Positions 1 through 6,076 of a DNA stretch of 7,673 bases are shown here, piece by piece. The position numbers and the translations under genes are program-made. How positions within the stretch are numbered: the first letter of the stretch is position 1; every line of letters begins with the position of its first letter. The notes beneath the pieces were generated by a model. It was given only the letters and a program-made list of their open reading frames with translations. It ran no database searches and was not told the origin of the DNA. Source of the DNA: Intrasporangiaceae bacterium (GTDB taxonomy: Bacteria > Actinomycetota > Actinomycetes > Actinomycetales > Dermatophilaceae); the NCBI GenBank assembly GCA_012518475.1, contig JAAYSB010000263.1, forward strand, positions 1-7,673, given 5' to 3'.

Positions 1-467
1 CGCTCGGCCAGATCGCGGACGAGCCGCAACGCGAAGGTCTTCAGCCGACCGCTGCGCACGCAGTACGCCGCGCGCAGCAGCCCCCTCTCCCGCAGCGGCG
101 CGATGAGCTCGGCCGCGAAGATGCCTTCGGCGAGGACGAGGTCGCTCTCCCGGCACGTCACCTCAGTCGTGCCCGTCGCCTGACTCGTCGAGATGTCATA
201 GGTCGGCGTCGTCGTCCGGCCGGTCGTCACGAGCTCCTCGAGAGCCTCGAGCGCTGCGACGGCGTTCCAGCTGTCGGGGTGGTCCCAGTCGGGCAGGTCG
301 AGGGTCTCGTGGCGCGGCAGCGCCGAATCATGGTGGTCGCGGTAGAAGTCGTCGAGCCGCACGATCGGCCACCCGTGTGCCTCCTGGAGTCGGCTCGAAA
401 GGCGCGTCTTGCCCGCCCCACTCGGTCCCGCGAGGATCACGACCCGCGCTCGGTTCTGTTCGGTCAC
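1..467 (-). CDS. Uridine kinase-like P-loop nucleoside kinase (C-terminus cut by window edge)
   Basis: 155 residues are visible and the frame is still open at the left edge; the family is usually about 200-220 residues. A Walker A loop, GPSGAGKT, lies at about residues 14-21. It is followed by RLDDFYRD at about 37-44, the place where uridine kinases carry an acidic substrate-binding segment, then by PTYDIS (about 88-93) and LAEGIFAAE (about 113-121). This motif order matches the actinobacterial proteins annotated as uridine kinase, which would phosphorylate uridine/cytidine to UMP/CMP in the cytoplasm. The GTG start at 467 is the only sensible one: no ATG occurs in frame upstream, and it sits 13 residues before the P-loop. 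No good Shine-Dalgarno sequence precedes it. The 29-base gap after add suggests co-transcription and perhaps re-initiation. Substrate specificity is inferred from family resemblance; another small-molecule kinase is possible. Confidence 0.82.
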   Translation of the reverse strand, partial: MTEQNRARVVILAGPSGAGKTRLSSRLQEAHGWPIVRLDDFYRDHHDSALPRHETLDLPDWDHPDSWNAVAALEALEELVTTGRTTTPTYDISTSQATGTTEVTCRESDLVLAEGIFAAELIAPLRERGLLRAAYCVRSGRLKTFALRLVRDLAE

Positions 468-496
468 AACCAGACTCAGCCCACTGCTCGGCGAGG

Positions 497-1606
497 TCAG
501 GCAGGGACGCCGAGAGCGGCATACCCGGGCTTGATGATTCGTTCGATGATGGCGAGACGCTCGTCGAAGGGGATGAACGCGGACTTCATCGCGTTGATCG
601 TCACCCACCGCAGGTCCGAGAGCGACCAGCCGGCCTCATCGACGAGGAGCTGCATCTCGCGACTCATCGACGTCCCCGACATCAGGCGGTTGTCGGTGTT
701 GACTGTGACCCGGTAGCGGAGTGCCTTGAGCAGGGTGATCGGATGATCGGCAATGGAGTCGGCGGCACCGGTCTGGATGTTCGAGGAGGGGCACATCTCG
801 AGCGGGACGCGCGCGTCCCGGACGAACGAGGAGAGCCGCCCCAGGGTGACGTTCTCCCCGACCACTGCGTCATTGGGGTCGATCCCGTCGGCGGACTCGA
901 TGTCGTCGACGATCCGGACGCCGTGACCGAGCCGGGCCGCGCCGCACCACTGGATCGCCTCCCAGATCGACGGCAGCCCGAATGCCTCGCCGGCATGGAT
1001 CGTGAAGCGCATGTTCTCGCGCCGGAGGTACTCGAACGCATCGAGATGGCGGGTGGGCGGGAAGCCGGCCTCCGCCCCGGCGATGTCGAATCCGGCGACA
1101 CCGGCGTCCCGGTATGCGACGGCCAGCTCTGCGATCTCGCGCGACTTGGCGGCGTGCCGCATGGCGGTGAGGAGCGAGACGATCCGGATCGGCGTCCCGT
1201 TCGCAGCCGCCTCCGCCTCGCCCTCGCGGAAGCCGGCGTTGACGGCCTCGACGACCTGCTCGAGCGTCAGCCCGTTCTCGAGGTGTTGTTCGGGCGCGTA
1301 CCGCGACTCGGCATAGACGACACCGTCGGCGGCAAGGTCGAGGGCGCACTCACGGGCGATACGGCGCAGACCCTCCTCGGTCTGCATGACCGCGAGGGTG
1401 TGGTCGAACGTCTCGAGATAGCGGACAAGAGATCCTGAGTCTGCCGACTCACGGAACCACTGGTCCAGGGCATCGACGTCGGCGGCGGGGAGCCCCGCAT
1501 ACCCGATCTGCTCGGCTAGCTCGAGGATCGTGGCCGGGCGGAGCCCTCCGTCGAGGTGGTCGTGCAGGAGCGCCTTGGGCGCGGCGCGGACCTCGTCGGT
1601 GATCAC
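497..1606 (-). CDS. add: Adenosine deaminase
   Basis: This 369-residue zinc enzyme hydrolyses adenosine and deoxyadenosine to inosine and deoxyinosine in the cytoplasm. Visible metal and catalytic motifs are H15-D-H17 in LLHDHLDGG, HAGE at 204-207 (zinc His204, catalytic Glu207), LGHG with His228, CPSSN at 272-276 and TVNTDN at 301-306 with Asp305 as the last zinc ligand. The residue after Asp305 is Asn, not the second Asp of mammalian and enterobacterial enzymes; from memory, mycobacterial Add has the same Asn. Length is normal for the family. The frame stays open 27 codons further upstream, but the GTG at 1606 is chosen because GAGGAGG lies 4 bases before it and homology begins there. Its GTGA overlaps the stop of the upstream cupin gene, so translation is probably coupled. 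Confidence 0.95.
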   Translation of the reverse strand: MITDEVRAAPKALLHDHLDGGLRPATILELAEQIGYAGLPAADVDALDQWFRESADSGSLVRYLETFDHTLAVMQTEEGLRRIARECALDLAADGVVYAESRYAPEQHLENGLTLEQVVEAVNAGFREGEAEAAANGTPIRIVSLLTAMRHAAKSREIAELAVAYRDAGVAGFDIAGAEAGFPPTRHLDAFEYLRRENMRFTIHAGEAFGLPSIWEAIQWCGAARLGHGVRIVDDIESADGIDPNDAVVGENVTLGRLSSFVRDARVPLEMCPSSNIQTGAADSIADHPITLLKALRYRVTVNTDNRLMSGTSMSREMQLLVDEAGWSLSDLRWVTINAMKSAFIPFDERLAIIERIIKPGYAALGVPA

Positions 1607-1962
1607 GCGTCCTCCTCGCGGTTGACCGTGTCGGGAGAGAACGCGGGCAGGCACACCGCGACGTACTCCGCCCCGTCCGGGCCGCACGAGTAGCGCACCC
1701 GCTCCCCCGCCTCGGTGATGATGCTCTGTCCGGCCTCGACGCTGGTGATACCGCCGTCGTGCTCGACGAGGACGACACCCCGCAGGACGAGGGTGACCTC
1801 GTCGAAGTCGGGGCGCTGGGCCGGCTCACTCCAGTCGCCAGGGGCGATCATGTGCGCGACCGAGACGGTGTCATGTCCGGTCGCGATCCGGCCGACGTGC
1901 TCGTTGATGACCTTGCCGCCGGGGACGTCGATGACCGAGGGTGCGGGGAGGAGTCGAGGCAT
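1603..1962 (-). CDS. Small single-domain cupin protein of unknown function
   Basis: This is a 119-residue protein. The stretch from about residue 40 (APGDWSEPAQRPDFDEVTLVLRG) through EAGQSIITEAGERVRYS (to about 92) has the spacing of the two cupin motifs of a small beta-barrel: an acidic residue before a VLRG turn, then a G-x5-G pattern. The usual metal-binding histidines are missing. The H-x-H position reads D-F-D and the motif 2 histidine is replaced by Arg/Tyr, so the barrel may bind no metal, or bind it with carboxylates. There is no signal peptide, so it should be cytoplasmic. The ATG at 1962 lies 33 bases after the PPK2 stop and has no Shine-Dalgarno sequence, but a promoter-like -10 sits exactly where a leaderless transcript would need it. 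The 4-base overlap with add suggests a role tied to adenosine metabolism, possibly as sensor or accessory protein. No reaction can be assigned. Confidence 0.8.
   Translation of the reverse strand: MPRLLPAPSVIDVPGGKVINEHVGRIATGHDTVSVAHMIAPGDWSEPAQRPDFDEVTLVLRGVVLVEHDGGITSVEAGQSIITEAGERVRYSCGPDGAEYVAVCLPAFSPDTVNREEDA
1611..1617 (-). promoter_or_regulatory. Ribosome binding site of add
   Basis: GAGGAGG sits 4 bases before the GTG at 1606. It decides this start over an upstream extension of the same open frame, and it lies inside the end of the cupin coding region, as expected for a coupled gene pair. Confidence 0.8.
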
Positions 1963-1969
1963 GAGCCCA

Positions 1970-1999
1970 ACACTATGCCCCAGGCCGGGGTGGCGTCAG
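1970..1999 (-). promoter_or_regulatory. Putative leaderless promoter for cupin-add-kinase unit
   Basis: On the minus strand, CTGACG (1999-1994, 4 of 6 matches to TTGACA) is followed after 18 bases by TAGTGT (1975-1970), which fits the actinobacterial TAnnnT -10 pattern. Exactly 7 bases separate it from the ATG at 1962, the spacing expected when transcription starts at the A of the start codon. The -35 overlaps the PPK2 stop codon. The absence of a Shine-Dalgarno sequence before this ATG supports the reading. It is judged by eye only; no start-site data are available. Confidence 0.4.
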
Positions 2000-2877
2000 A
2001 AGCGTTGCGGCACGAAGGTCTGCTCGTGCATCGGCGGGCGGACATAGGGGATCTGCTGCATCTCCGGCAGCGTGACGACCTCGGGTGCGACGTCCTCGTA
2101 GTCGAACTGGCTCAGCAGGTGCGAGATGCAGTTGAGGCGAGCGGCCTTCTTGTCGTCTGAGGGCACGACATACCAGGGAGCCTGCTTGATGTCGGTGTAC
2201 TGGAAGGTCGTGTCCTTGGCCATCGAGTAGCGGACATACAGCTCGTGCTCGGCGAGGTCCATGTCGGAGAGCTTCCACCGCTTGAGGGGCTCGGCGTTGC
2301 GTGCCTCGAAGCGGCGTCGCTGCTCCTCGAAGGAGACCGAGAACCAGTACTTGAGGACGACGATCCCGCTGCGCACGAGCATCCGCTCGAACTCGGGGCA
2401 GGACCGGAGGAACTCCTGGTGCTCGGACTCGGAGCAGTAGCCCATGACCCACTCGACGTTGGAGCGGTTGTACCAGGAGCGGTCGAACAGGACCATCTCC
2501 CCGGCAGCCGGCAGGTGCTCGACGTAGCGCTGGAAGTACCACTGGGTCTTCTGCCGCTCGGTCGGCGTGGGGAGCGCGACGACCTTGATGATCCGGGGCG
2601 AGGTGCGCTCGGTGATCCGCTTGATGACCCCACCCTTCCCGGCTGATCCGCGCCCCTCGAAGATCACGGCGACCTTCAGACCCTGGCTCTGGATCCAGTA
2701 CTGGAGGAGGACGAGCTGTTCCTGGAGACGCTCCATCTCGGCCTCGTAGACATCCGACCTGAGCCGACCGTTGCTCTTGTAGCTGTCCGGGCTCGCGGCC
2801 ACGTCCTCGATGAGACCGACGTCATCGGCGCCCTCGGGGATGACGACGGCGTCCTTGCTCTGGGGCTTCTCGACCAT
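1996..2877 (-). CDS. ppk2: Polyphosphate kinase 2 family protein, class I-like
   Basis: 293 residues, close to the single-domain PPK2 enzymes (the mycobacterial homologue is about 295). PPK2 transfers phosphate between polyphosphate and nucleotides, typically making NTP from NDP, in the cytoplasm. Motifs in order are Walker A FEGRGSAGKGG (73-83), QWYFQRYVEHLPA (about 112-124), the Walker B/catalytic FDRSWYNR (131-138), VMGYC (144-148), KYWFSVS (176-182), PLKRWKLS (197-204), and the lid and C-terminal APWYVVPSDDKKAARLN (233-249). The Walker A loop reads GRGSAGKGG where many members have GRDAAGKGG or GRDGAGKGG. The ATG at 2877 follows GAAAG at a 7-base spacing. The gene sits between deoA and the cupin-add unit. 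A hairpin separates it from deoA, so it probably has its own transcript. Class (NDP versus NMP preference) is inferred from overall resemblance, not proven. Confidence 0.93.
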   Translation of the reverse strand: MVEKPQSKDAVVIPEGADDVGLIEDVAASPDSYKSNGRLRSDVYEAEMERLQEQLVLLQYWIQSQGLKVAVIFEGRGSAGKGGVIKRITERTSPRIIKVVALPTPTERQKTQWYFQRYVEHLPAAGEMVLFDRSWYNRSNVEWVMGYCSESEHQEFLRSCPEFERMLVRSGIVVLKYWFSVSFEEQRRRFEARNAEPLKRWKLSDMDLAEHELYVRYSMAKDTTFQYTDIKQAPWYVVPSDDKKAARLNCISHLLSQFDYEDVAPEVVTLPEMQQIPYVRPPMHEQTFVPQRF

Positions 2878-2935
2878 GGAAGTTCTTTCGTGCGGCAGCG
2901 CTGTCCGGTGCCAGCCTATGCGTGAGCGAAGGATC

Positions 2936-2963
2936 CCGGGCGGGTCACCCTCGACCCGGCCGG
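2936..2963 (-). terminator. GC-rich hairpin after deoA, candidate terminator or attenuator
   Basis: On the minus strand the arms CCGGCCGGGTC (2963-2953) and GACCCGCCCGG (2946-2936) pair at 10 of 11 positions, with one C-C mismatch and a 6-base loop. The hairpin begins 7 bases after the deoA stop. No T-run follows, so it is not a classical intrinsic terminator, but U-less hairpins are a proposed form in actinobacteria. The rest of the 93-base gap to ppk2 has only a weak -10-like TAGGCT (2918-2913) without a recognisable -35. Confidence 0.5.
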
Positions 2964-2970
2964 TCGGACC

Positions 2971-4263
2971 TCAGTCGGCGATGCGGTCGATGAGCAGCGG
3001 CAGCAGGTCCGGGCGGCTGCCCTCCGGCGCGATCGTGAATGACCCGTCGAGGACGTCCAGGGCCCGCTCGAACCGCTCAGGAGTATCGGTATGCAGCGTC
3101 AGCAGCCGCTCCCCCGCCCGGACCGTGACGCCGGGCTTGGCATGCATCTCGACGCCGGCGGCCGCCTGGACCGGGTCCTCCTTGCGGGCCCGGCCGGCGC
3201 CGAGCCGCCAGGCAGCGACACCGATCTTGTAGGCGTCGAGCTCGGTGAGCACGCCGTCCGCCGGGGCGAGCACCTCGTGGGTCTCCCTGGCGGTCGGCAG
3301 AGCGGCGTCCGGGTCGCCACCCTGGGCGACGATCATCCGGCGCCAGACGTCCATCGCCCGGCCGTCCTGGAGCGCGGCCGCAGGGTCCTCCCCGTCGCGA
3401 CCTGCTGCGGCGAGCATCTCGCGGGCCAGCTCCACGGTGAGCTCGACGACGTCCTTCGGGCCACCTCCCTGCAGGACCTCGACGGACTCGCGCACCTCGA
3501 GGGCGTTGCCCGCAGTGAGGCCGAGAGGCACCTGCATGTTCGTCAGCAGGGCGACGGTCGTCACCCCGGCGTCGGTGCCGAGCGCAACCATCGTCTCGGC
3601 GAGCTCGCGGGCACTCTCGACGTCCTTCATGAAGGCCCCGCTGCCGACCTTGACGTCGAGGACGAGGGCGCCGGTCCCCTCAGCGATCTTCTTGCTCATG
3701 ATCGAGGAGGCGATGAGTGGGATGGCCTCGACGGTCCCGGTGACGTCCCGCAACGCATACAGCTTCTTGTCCGCCGGGGCGAGGCCGGAGCCGGCGGCAC
3801 AGACCACGGCGCCGACATCCTCGAGCTGGCGGAGCATCGCCTCGTTGGACAGATCCGCCTGCCAGCCGGGGATCGACTCGAGCTTGTCGAGCGTCCCGCC
3901 GGTGTGGCCCAGTCCGCGGCCGGAGAGCTGAGGCACGGCGACCCCACAGGCCGCGACGAGCGGGGCAAGCGGCAGGGTGATCTTGTCGCCCACCCCGCCG
4001 GTGGAGTGCTTATCGGCGGTGGGCCGCGAGAGGGAGGAGAAGTCCATCCGCTCCCCGCTGGCGATCATGGCAGCGGTCCACCGGGCGATCTCCTCGCGGT
4101 CCATCCCGTTGAGGAGGATGGCCATCGCGAGCGAGGACATCTGCTCGTCGGCGACAGCGCCGCGGGTGTAGGCGTCGATGACCCAGTCGATCTGCTCGTT
4201 GCTCAGTCGGGCCTCGTCACGCTTGGTCGTGATGATGTCGACGGCGTCGAACTGCTCACTCAT
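2971..4263 (-). CDS. deoA: Thymidine / pyrimidine-nucleoside phosphorylase
   Basis: This 430-residue cytoplasmic enzyme splits thymidine, and often deoxyuridine or uridine, with phosphate to the free base plus (deoxy)ribose-1-phosphate. The N-terminal alpha domain is followed by the phosphate-binding DKHSTGGVGDK (84-94) and the family signature SGRGLGHTGGTLDKLE (114-129). Active-site residues corresponding to E. coli Arg171, Ser186 and Lys190 are Arg172, Ser187 and Lys191, in LRDVTGTVEAIP...SSIMSKK. The glycine-rich VLDVKVGSGAFMK (201-213) and the C-terminal KIGVAAWRLGAGRARKEDPV (346-365) complete the fold. Length fits both DeoA and Pdp, so strict thymidine specificity is not shown. The frame extends 23 codons upstream, but the ATG at 4263 is chosen: GAGAGGG lies 8 bases before it and homology starts there. 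It overlaps the cdd stop by 8 bases, indicating coupled translation. Sugar-phosphate products would need phosphopentomutase or deoxyribose-phosphate aldolase from elsewhere in the genome. Confidence 0.95.
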   Translation of the reverse strand: MSEQFDAVDIITTKRDEARLSNEQIDWVIDAYTRGAVADEQMSSLAMAILLNGMDREEIARWTAAMIASGERMDFSSLSRPTADKHSTGGVGDKITLPLAPLVAACGVAVPQLSGRGLGHTGGTLDKLESIPGWQADLSNEAMLRQLEDVGAVVCAAGSGLAPADKKLYALRDVTGTVEAIPLIASSIMSKKIAEGTGALVLDVKVGSGAFMKDVESARELAETMVALGTDAGVTTVALLTNMQVPLGLTAGNALEVRESVEVLQGGGPKDVVELTVELAREMLAAAGRDGEDPAAALQDGRAMDVWRRMIVAQGGDPDAALPTARETHEVLAPADGVLTELDAYKIGVAAWRLGAGRARKEDPVQAAAGVEMHAKPGVTVRAGERLLTLHTDTPERFERALDVLDGSFTIAPEGSRPDLLPLLIDRIAD

Positions 4264-4684
4264 CGGTGTTTCCCTCTCTGACAGCGGCCTGGTCCAGGTC
4301 GTCCCGGCCGAAGGCCTGCGGCAGGACATCACGCATCGGCAGGATGCCCTCTGGAGTCATGAGCCGGCAGTCGGGGCCGCCGTTCTCCCAGAGCAGCTGC
4401 CGGCAGCGACCACAGGGCATCAGCGCCTCGCCGTCCCCGCCGACGCAGTAGACGGCGACGAGCCGCCCTCCGCCGGTGAGGTGCAGCTGGCTGACCATGC
4501 CGCACTCGGCGCACAGCCCCACGCCGTAGGCCGCGTTCTCGACATTGCACCCGCTGACGATCCGGCCGTCATCGACGAGTCCGGCCACCCCGACGGGGAA
4601 GTGCGAGTACGGGCAGTAGGCCGCGCGCATCGCCGTCACTGCAGCGGTATGCAGTGCCGCCCAGTCGACCACGTCACCGACCAC
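4256..4684 (-). CDS. cdd: Cytidine deaminase
   Basis: 142 residues with the chosen start, the size of the small homotetrameric zinc cytidine deaminases. The enzyme deaminates cytidine and deoxycytidine to uridine and deoxyuridine, feeding the phosphorylase encoded next. Substrate-binding SGCNVENAAYG lies at 44-54. The zinc and catalytic motifs are C58-A-E60, with Cys as ligand and Glu60 as proton shuttle, and P-C91-G-R-C94. Three Cys ligands are typical of the tetrameric type. The GTG at 4684 is preferred because GAGG lies 6 bases before it. A GTG at 4672 (138 residues) and a longer frame from 4735 are alternatives. An inverted repeat overlaps the preferred ribosome binding site. The gene follows the permease after 117 bases and overlaps deoA by 8 bases at its end. 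Confidence 0.92.
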   Translation of the reverse strand: MVGDVVDWAALHTAAVTAMRAAYCPYSHFPVGVAGLVDDGRIVSGCNVENAAYGVGLCAECGMVSQLHLTGGGRLVAVYCVGGDGEALMPCGRCRQLLWENGGPDCRLMTPEGILPMRDVLPQAFGRDDLDQAAVREGNTDE

Positions 4685-4688
4685 GACC

Positions 4689-4716
4689 CGCCTCAACGTT
4701 CTCTCATGGTGAGGCG
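4689..4716 (-). promoter_or_regulatory. Inverted repeat covering the cdd ribosome binding site, with a 4-codon mini-ORF
   Basis: On the minus strand CGCCTCA (4716-4710) and TGAGGCG (4695-4689) are a perfect 7-base inverted repeat with a 14-base loop. The 3' arm contains the GAGG that serves the GTG at 4684, so a folded leader would hide it. Inside, ATG AGA GAA CGT TGA (4707-4693) encodes M-R-E-R. Its stop lies in the 3' arm, and AAGG lies 10 bases before its ATG. The arrangement resembles translational attenuators, but a chance repeat in GC-rich DNA is possible. Confidence 0.35.
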
Positions 4717-4801
4717 ACCTTCGGCTGTGGAGCACCCGACAAGCGGTCCATGGCTGGAAGGTTGCCTCCCTGGGATGAAGAGCTGGGTAGGCAGCATGGG
4801 G
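4717..4801 (-). other. Remainder of permease-cdd intergenic gap, no clear element
   Basis: The stretch between the second permease stop and the cdd leader repeat is the longest non-coding piece in the window. I see no convincing -10/-35 pair, T-tailed terminator, riboswitch core or tRNA in it. Only a weak imperfect GGAGG/CCTTCC pairing is present. cdd may be read from the transporter transcript or from an unrecognised promoter. Confidence 0.4.
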
Positions 4802-6076
4802 CTAATGGCCCTCGCCCTTGCGGTAGATCGCCCCGTCGGCCGCGGGCATTCGTAGTCGTTGTGCGGCGAAGGCGAGGACGAGCAGGGTCGTGACGTACGG
4901 GGTCGCCCCAAGGAGCTCACCCGGGAGGGTGTCGGAGAAGAACCACCACACCGCGACCGCCAGGGCGGTCAGGGCGGCGAGGTAGCCCTGGATCTTGCGG
5001 CCGCGCTTGAGCTGCCATGCAGCCACCACCAGAAGGATCACTGCCACGAGGAGGAACAGTGCGTGGACGGTCGCGCCGCCGCCGCGCAGGCGGGCCGCAT
5101 CGGTGTACCCGAAGAGGAGCGAACCTGCGGCGAGGCCGCCCGGACGCCAGTTCCCGAAGATCATCGCGGCAAGGCCGATGTAGCCGCGACCACCGGTCTG
5201 GCCGTCACGGTAGATGTTCGCCGCCACGAGCGCGAGGAAGGCCCCTCCGAGACCGGCCAGGGCACCGGAGGTGGTCACCGCGAGGAACTTGTACTTGATG
5301 ACGTTGACGCCGAGGGACTCGGCTGCCACGGGCGACTCACCGCAGGACCTCAGGCGAAGACCCCAGGGCGTGCGCCAGAGGAAGTAGAACGTCCCGATGA
5401 ACAGCAGGATCGCGATGATCGTGAACGCGGAGATGTTCGTCGTCAGACCACGCAGCACCGCCGCAAGGTCACTGACGAAGAAGATGCGTTGAGACTCCAG
5501 CTCCGCCAGTGGTCCCGATAGCCCGGGCACGGACAGCCGCGGCAGGGACGGGAGCTGCGGGGACTGGGTGACGCCGCCACCGGGCAGGCCGGTGAAGAAC
5601 CGCGAAGCGAGGTACTTCGCGATGCCCATCGCGGTGATGTTCAGGGCGACACCGGAGACGATGTGGTCCACCCCGAAGGTGACTGTCGCCAGGGCATGGA
5701 TCAGCCCGCCGACGATGCCGCAGGCCATGCCGCCGAGGATGCCCGCCCACGGCCCGAAGTGGTAGCCGAAGAAGCCGGCGCCCCAGGTGCCGAGGATCAT
5801 CATTCCCTCGAGGCCGATGTTGACCACGCCGGCCCGCTCGGACCACAGACCACCGAGACCGGCCAGCGCGATGGGAACGGCGAGTGCGATGGCGGCTCCG
5901 ATGGCGCCGGAGCTGGCGAGGTCGTTGGCCCCGGTGATGACACGCAGCACCGCGAGGACGAAGATCGCGAAGAGGATGGCCGCCGGCCAGAACCAGATCG
6001 GCAGGCGCCGACGGCGTTGCTCGACCGGAGCGGTCGGGTCGGTCGGCTCGGTGGGCGCGAGAGTCGTGGCGCTCAT
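4802..6076 (-). CDS. Nucleoside ABC transporter permease, second subunit (NupQ/NupC-like)
   Basis: A 424-residue integral membrane protein of the branched-chain/ribose-type permease family (BPD_transp_2). A cytoplasmic N-terminal tail rich in Thr-Pro (about 1-24) leads into many hydrophobic segments, the first at about 27-46. The signature SERAGVVNIGLEGMM (79-93) is typical of permeases paired with BMP-family nucleoside-binding lipoproteins. The cytoplasmic coupling loop is TPWGLRLRSCGESPVAAESLGVNV (236-259), and GRGYIGLAAMIFGNWRPGG (296-314) follows in the last conserved block. The C-terminus adds two further hydrophobic stretches (about 365-380 and 393-407), longer than the shortest family members. 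The ATG at 6076 overlaps the first permease stop as ATGA, and AAGGAG lies 7 bases before it (6089-6084). It should form a heterodimer with that permease to carry purine and pyrimidine nucleosides. Specificity is inferred from family and neighbours. Confidence 0.9.
   Translation of the reverse strand: MSATTLAPTEPTDPTAPVEQRRRRLPIWFWPAAILFAIFVLAVLRVITGANDLASSGAIGAAIALAVPIALAGLGGLWSERAGVVNIGLEGMMILGTWGAGFFGYHFGPWAGILGGMACGIVGGLIHALATVTFGVDHIVSGVALNITAMGIAKYLASRFFTGLPGGGVTQSPQLPSLPRLSVPGLSGPLAELESQRIFFVSDLAAVLRGLTTNISAFTIIAILLFIGTFYFLWRTPWGLRLRSCGESPVAAESLGVNVIKYKFLAVTTSGALAGLGGAFLALVAANIYRDGQTGGRGYIGLAAMIFGNWRPGGLAAGSLLFGYTDAARLRGGGATVHALFLLVAVILLVVAAWQLKRGRKIQGYLAALTALAVAVWWFFSDTLPGELLGATPYVTTLLVLAFAAQRLRMPAADGAIYRKGEGH

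Noticed and set aside
377..1438. 353-codon open frame on the plus strand opposite add
   Set aside because: It is the complement of a well-supported enzyme gene, has charged low-complexity composition and no recognisable domain. Long antisense frames are expected at this GC content.
1976..1993. CCCC/GGGG pairing between ppk2 and the cupin as a terminator
   Set aside because: The stem has only 4 base pairs and no T-run, and it lies in the spacer of the proposed promoter. It is too weak to call.
1973..2542. 189-codon minus-strand frame inside ppk2
   Set aside because: It is an Arg/Pro/Ala-rich alternate-frame reading of the PPK2 gene, whose own frame has all family motifs.
3091..4281. 396-codon open frame on the plus strand opposite deoA
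   Set aside because: It lies fully within the complement of deoA, is rich in Gly/Asp/Arg/His without motifs, and has no supporting ribosome binding site.
6030..6055. Short repeated GGTCGG-like units near the start of the second permease
   Set aside because: They encode a Thr-Pro-rich cytoplasmic tail within the reading frame. The repetition is explained by biased codons, not by a separate repeat element.
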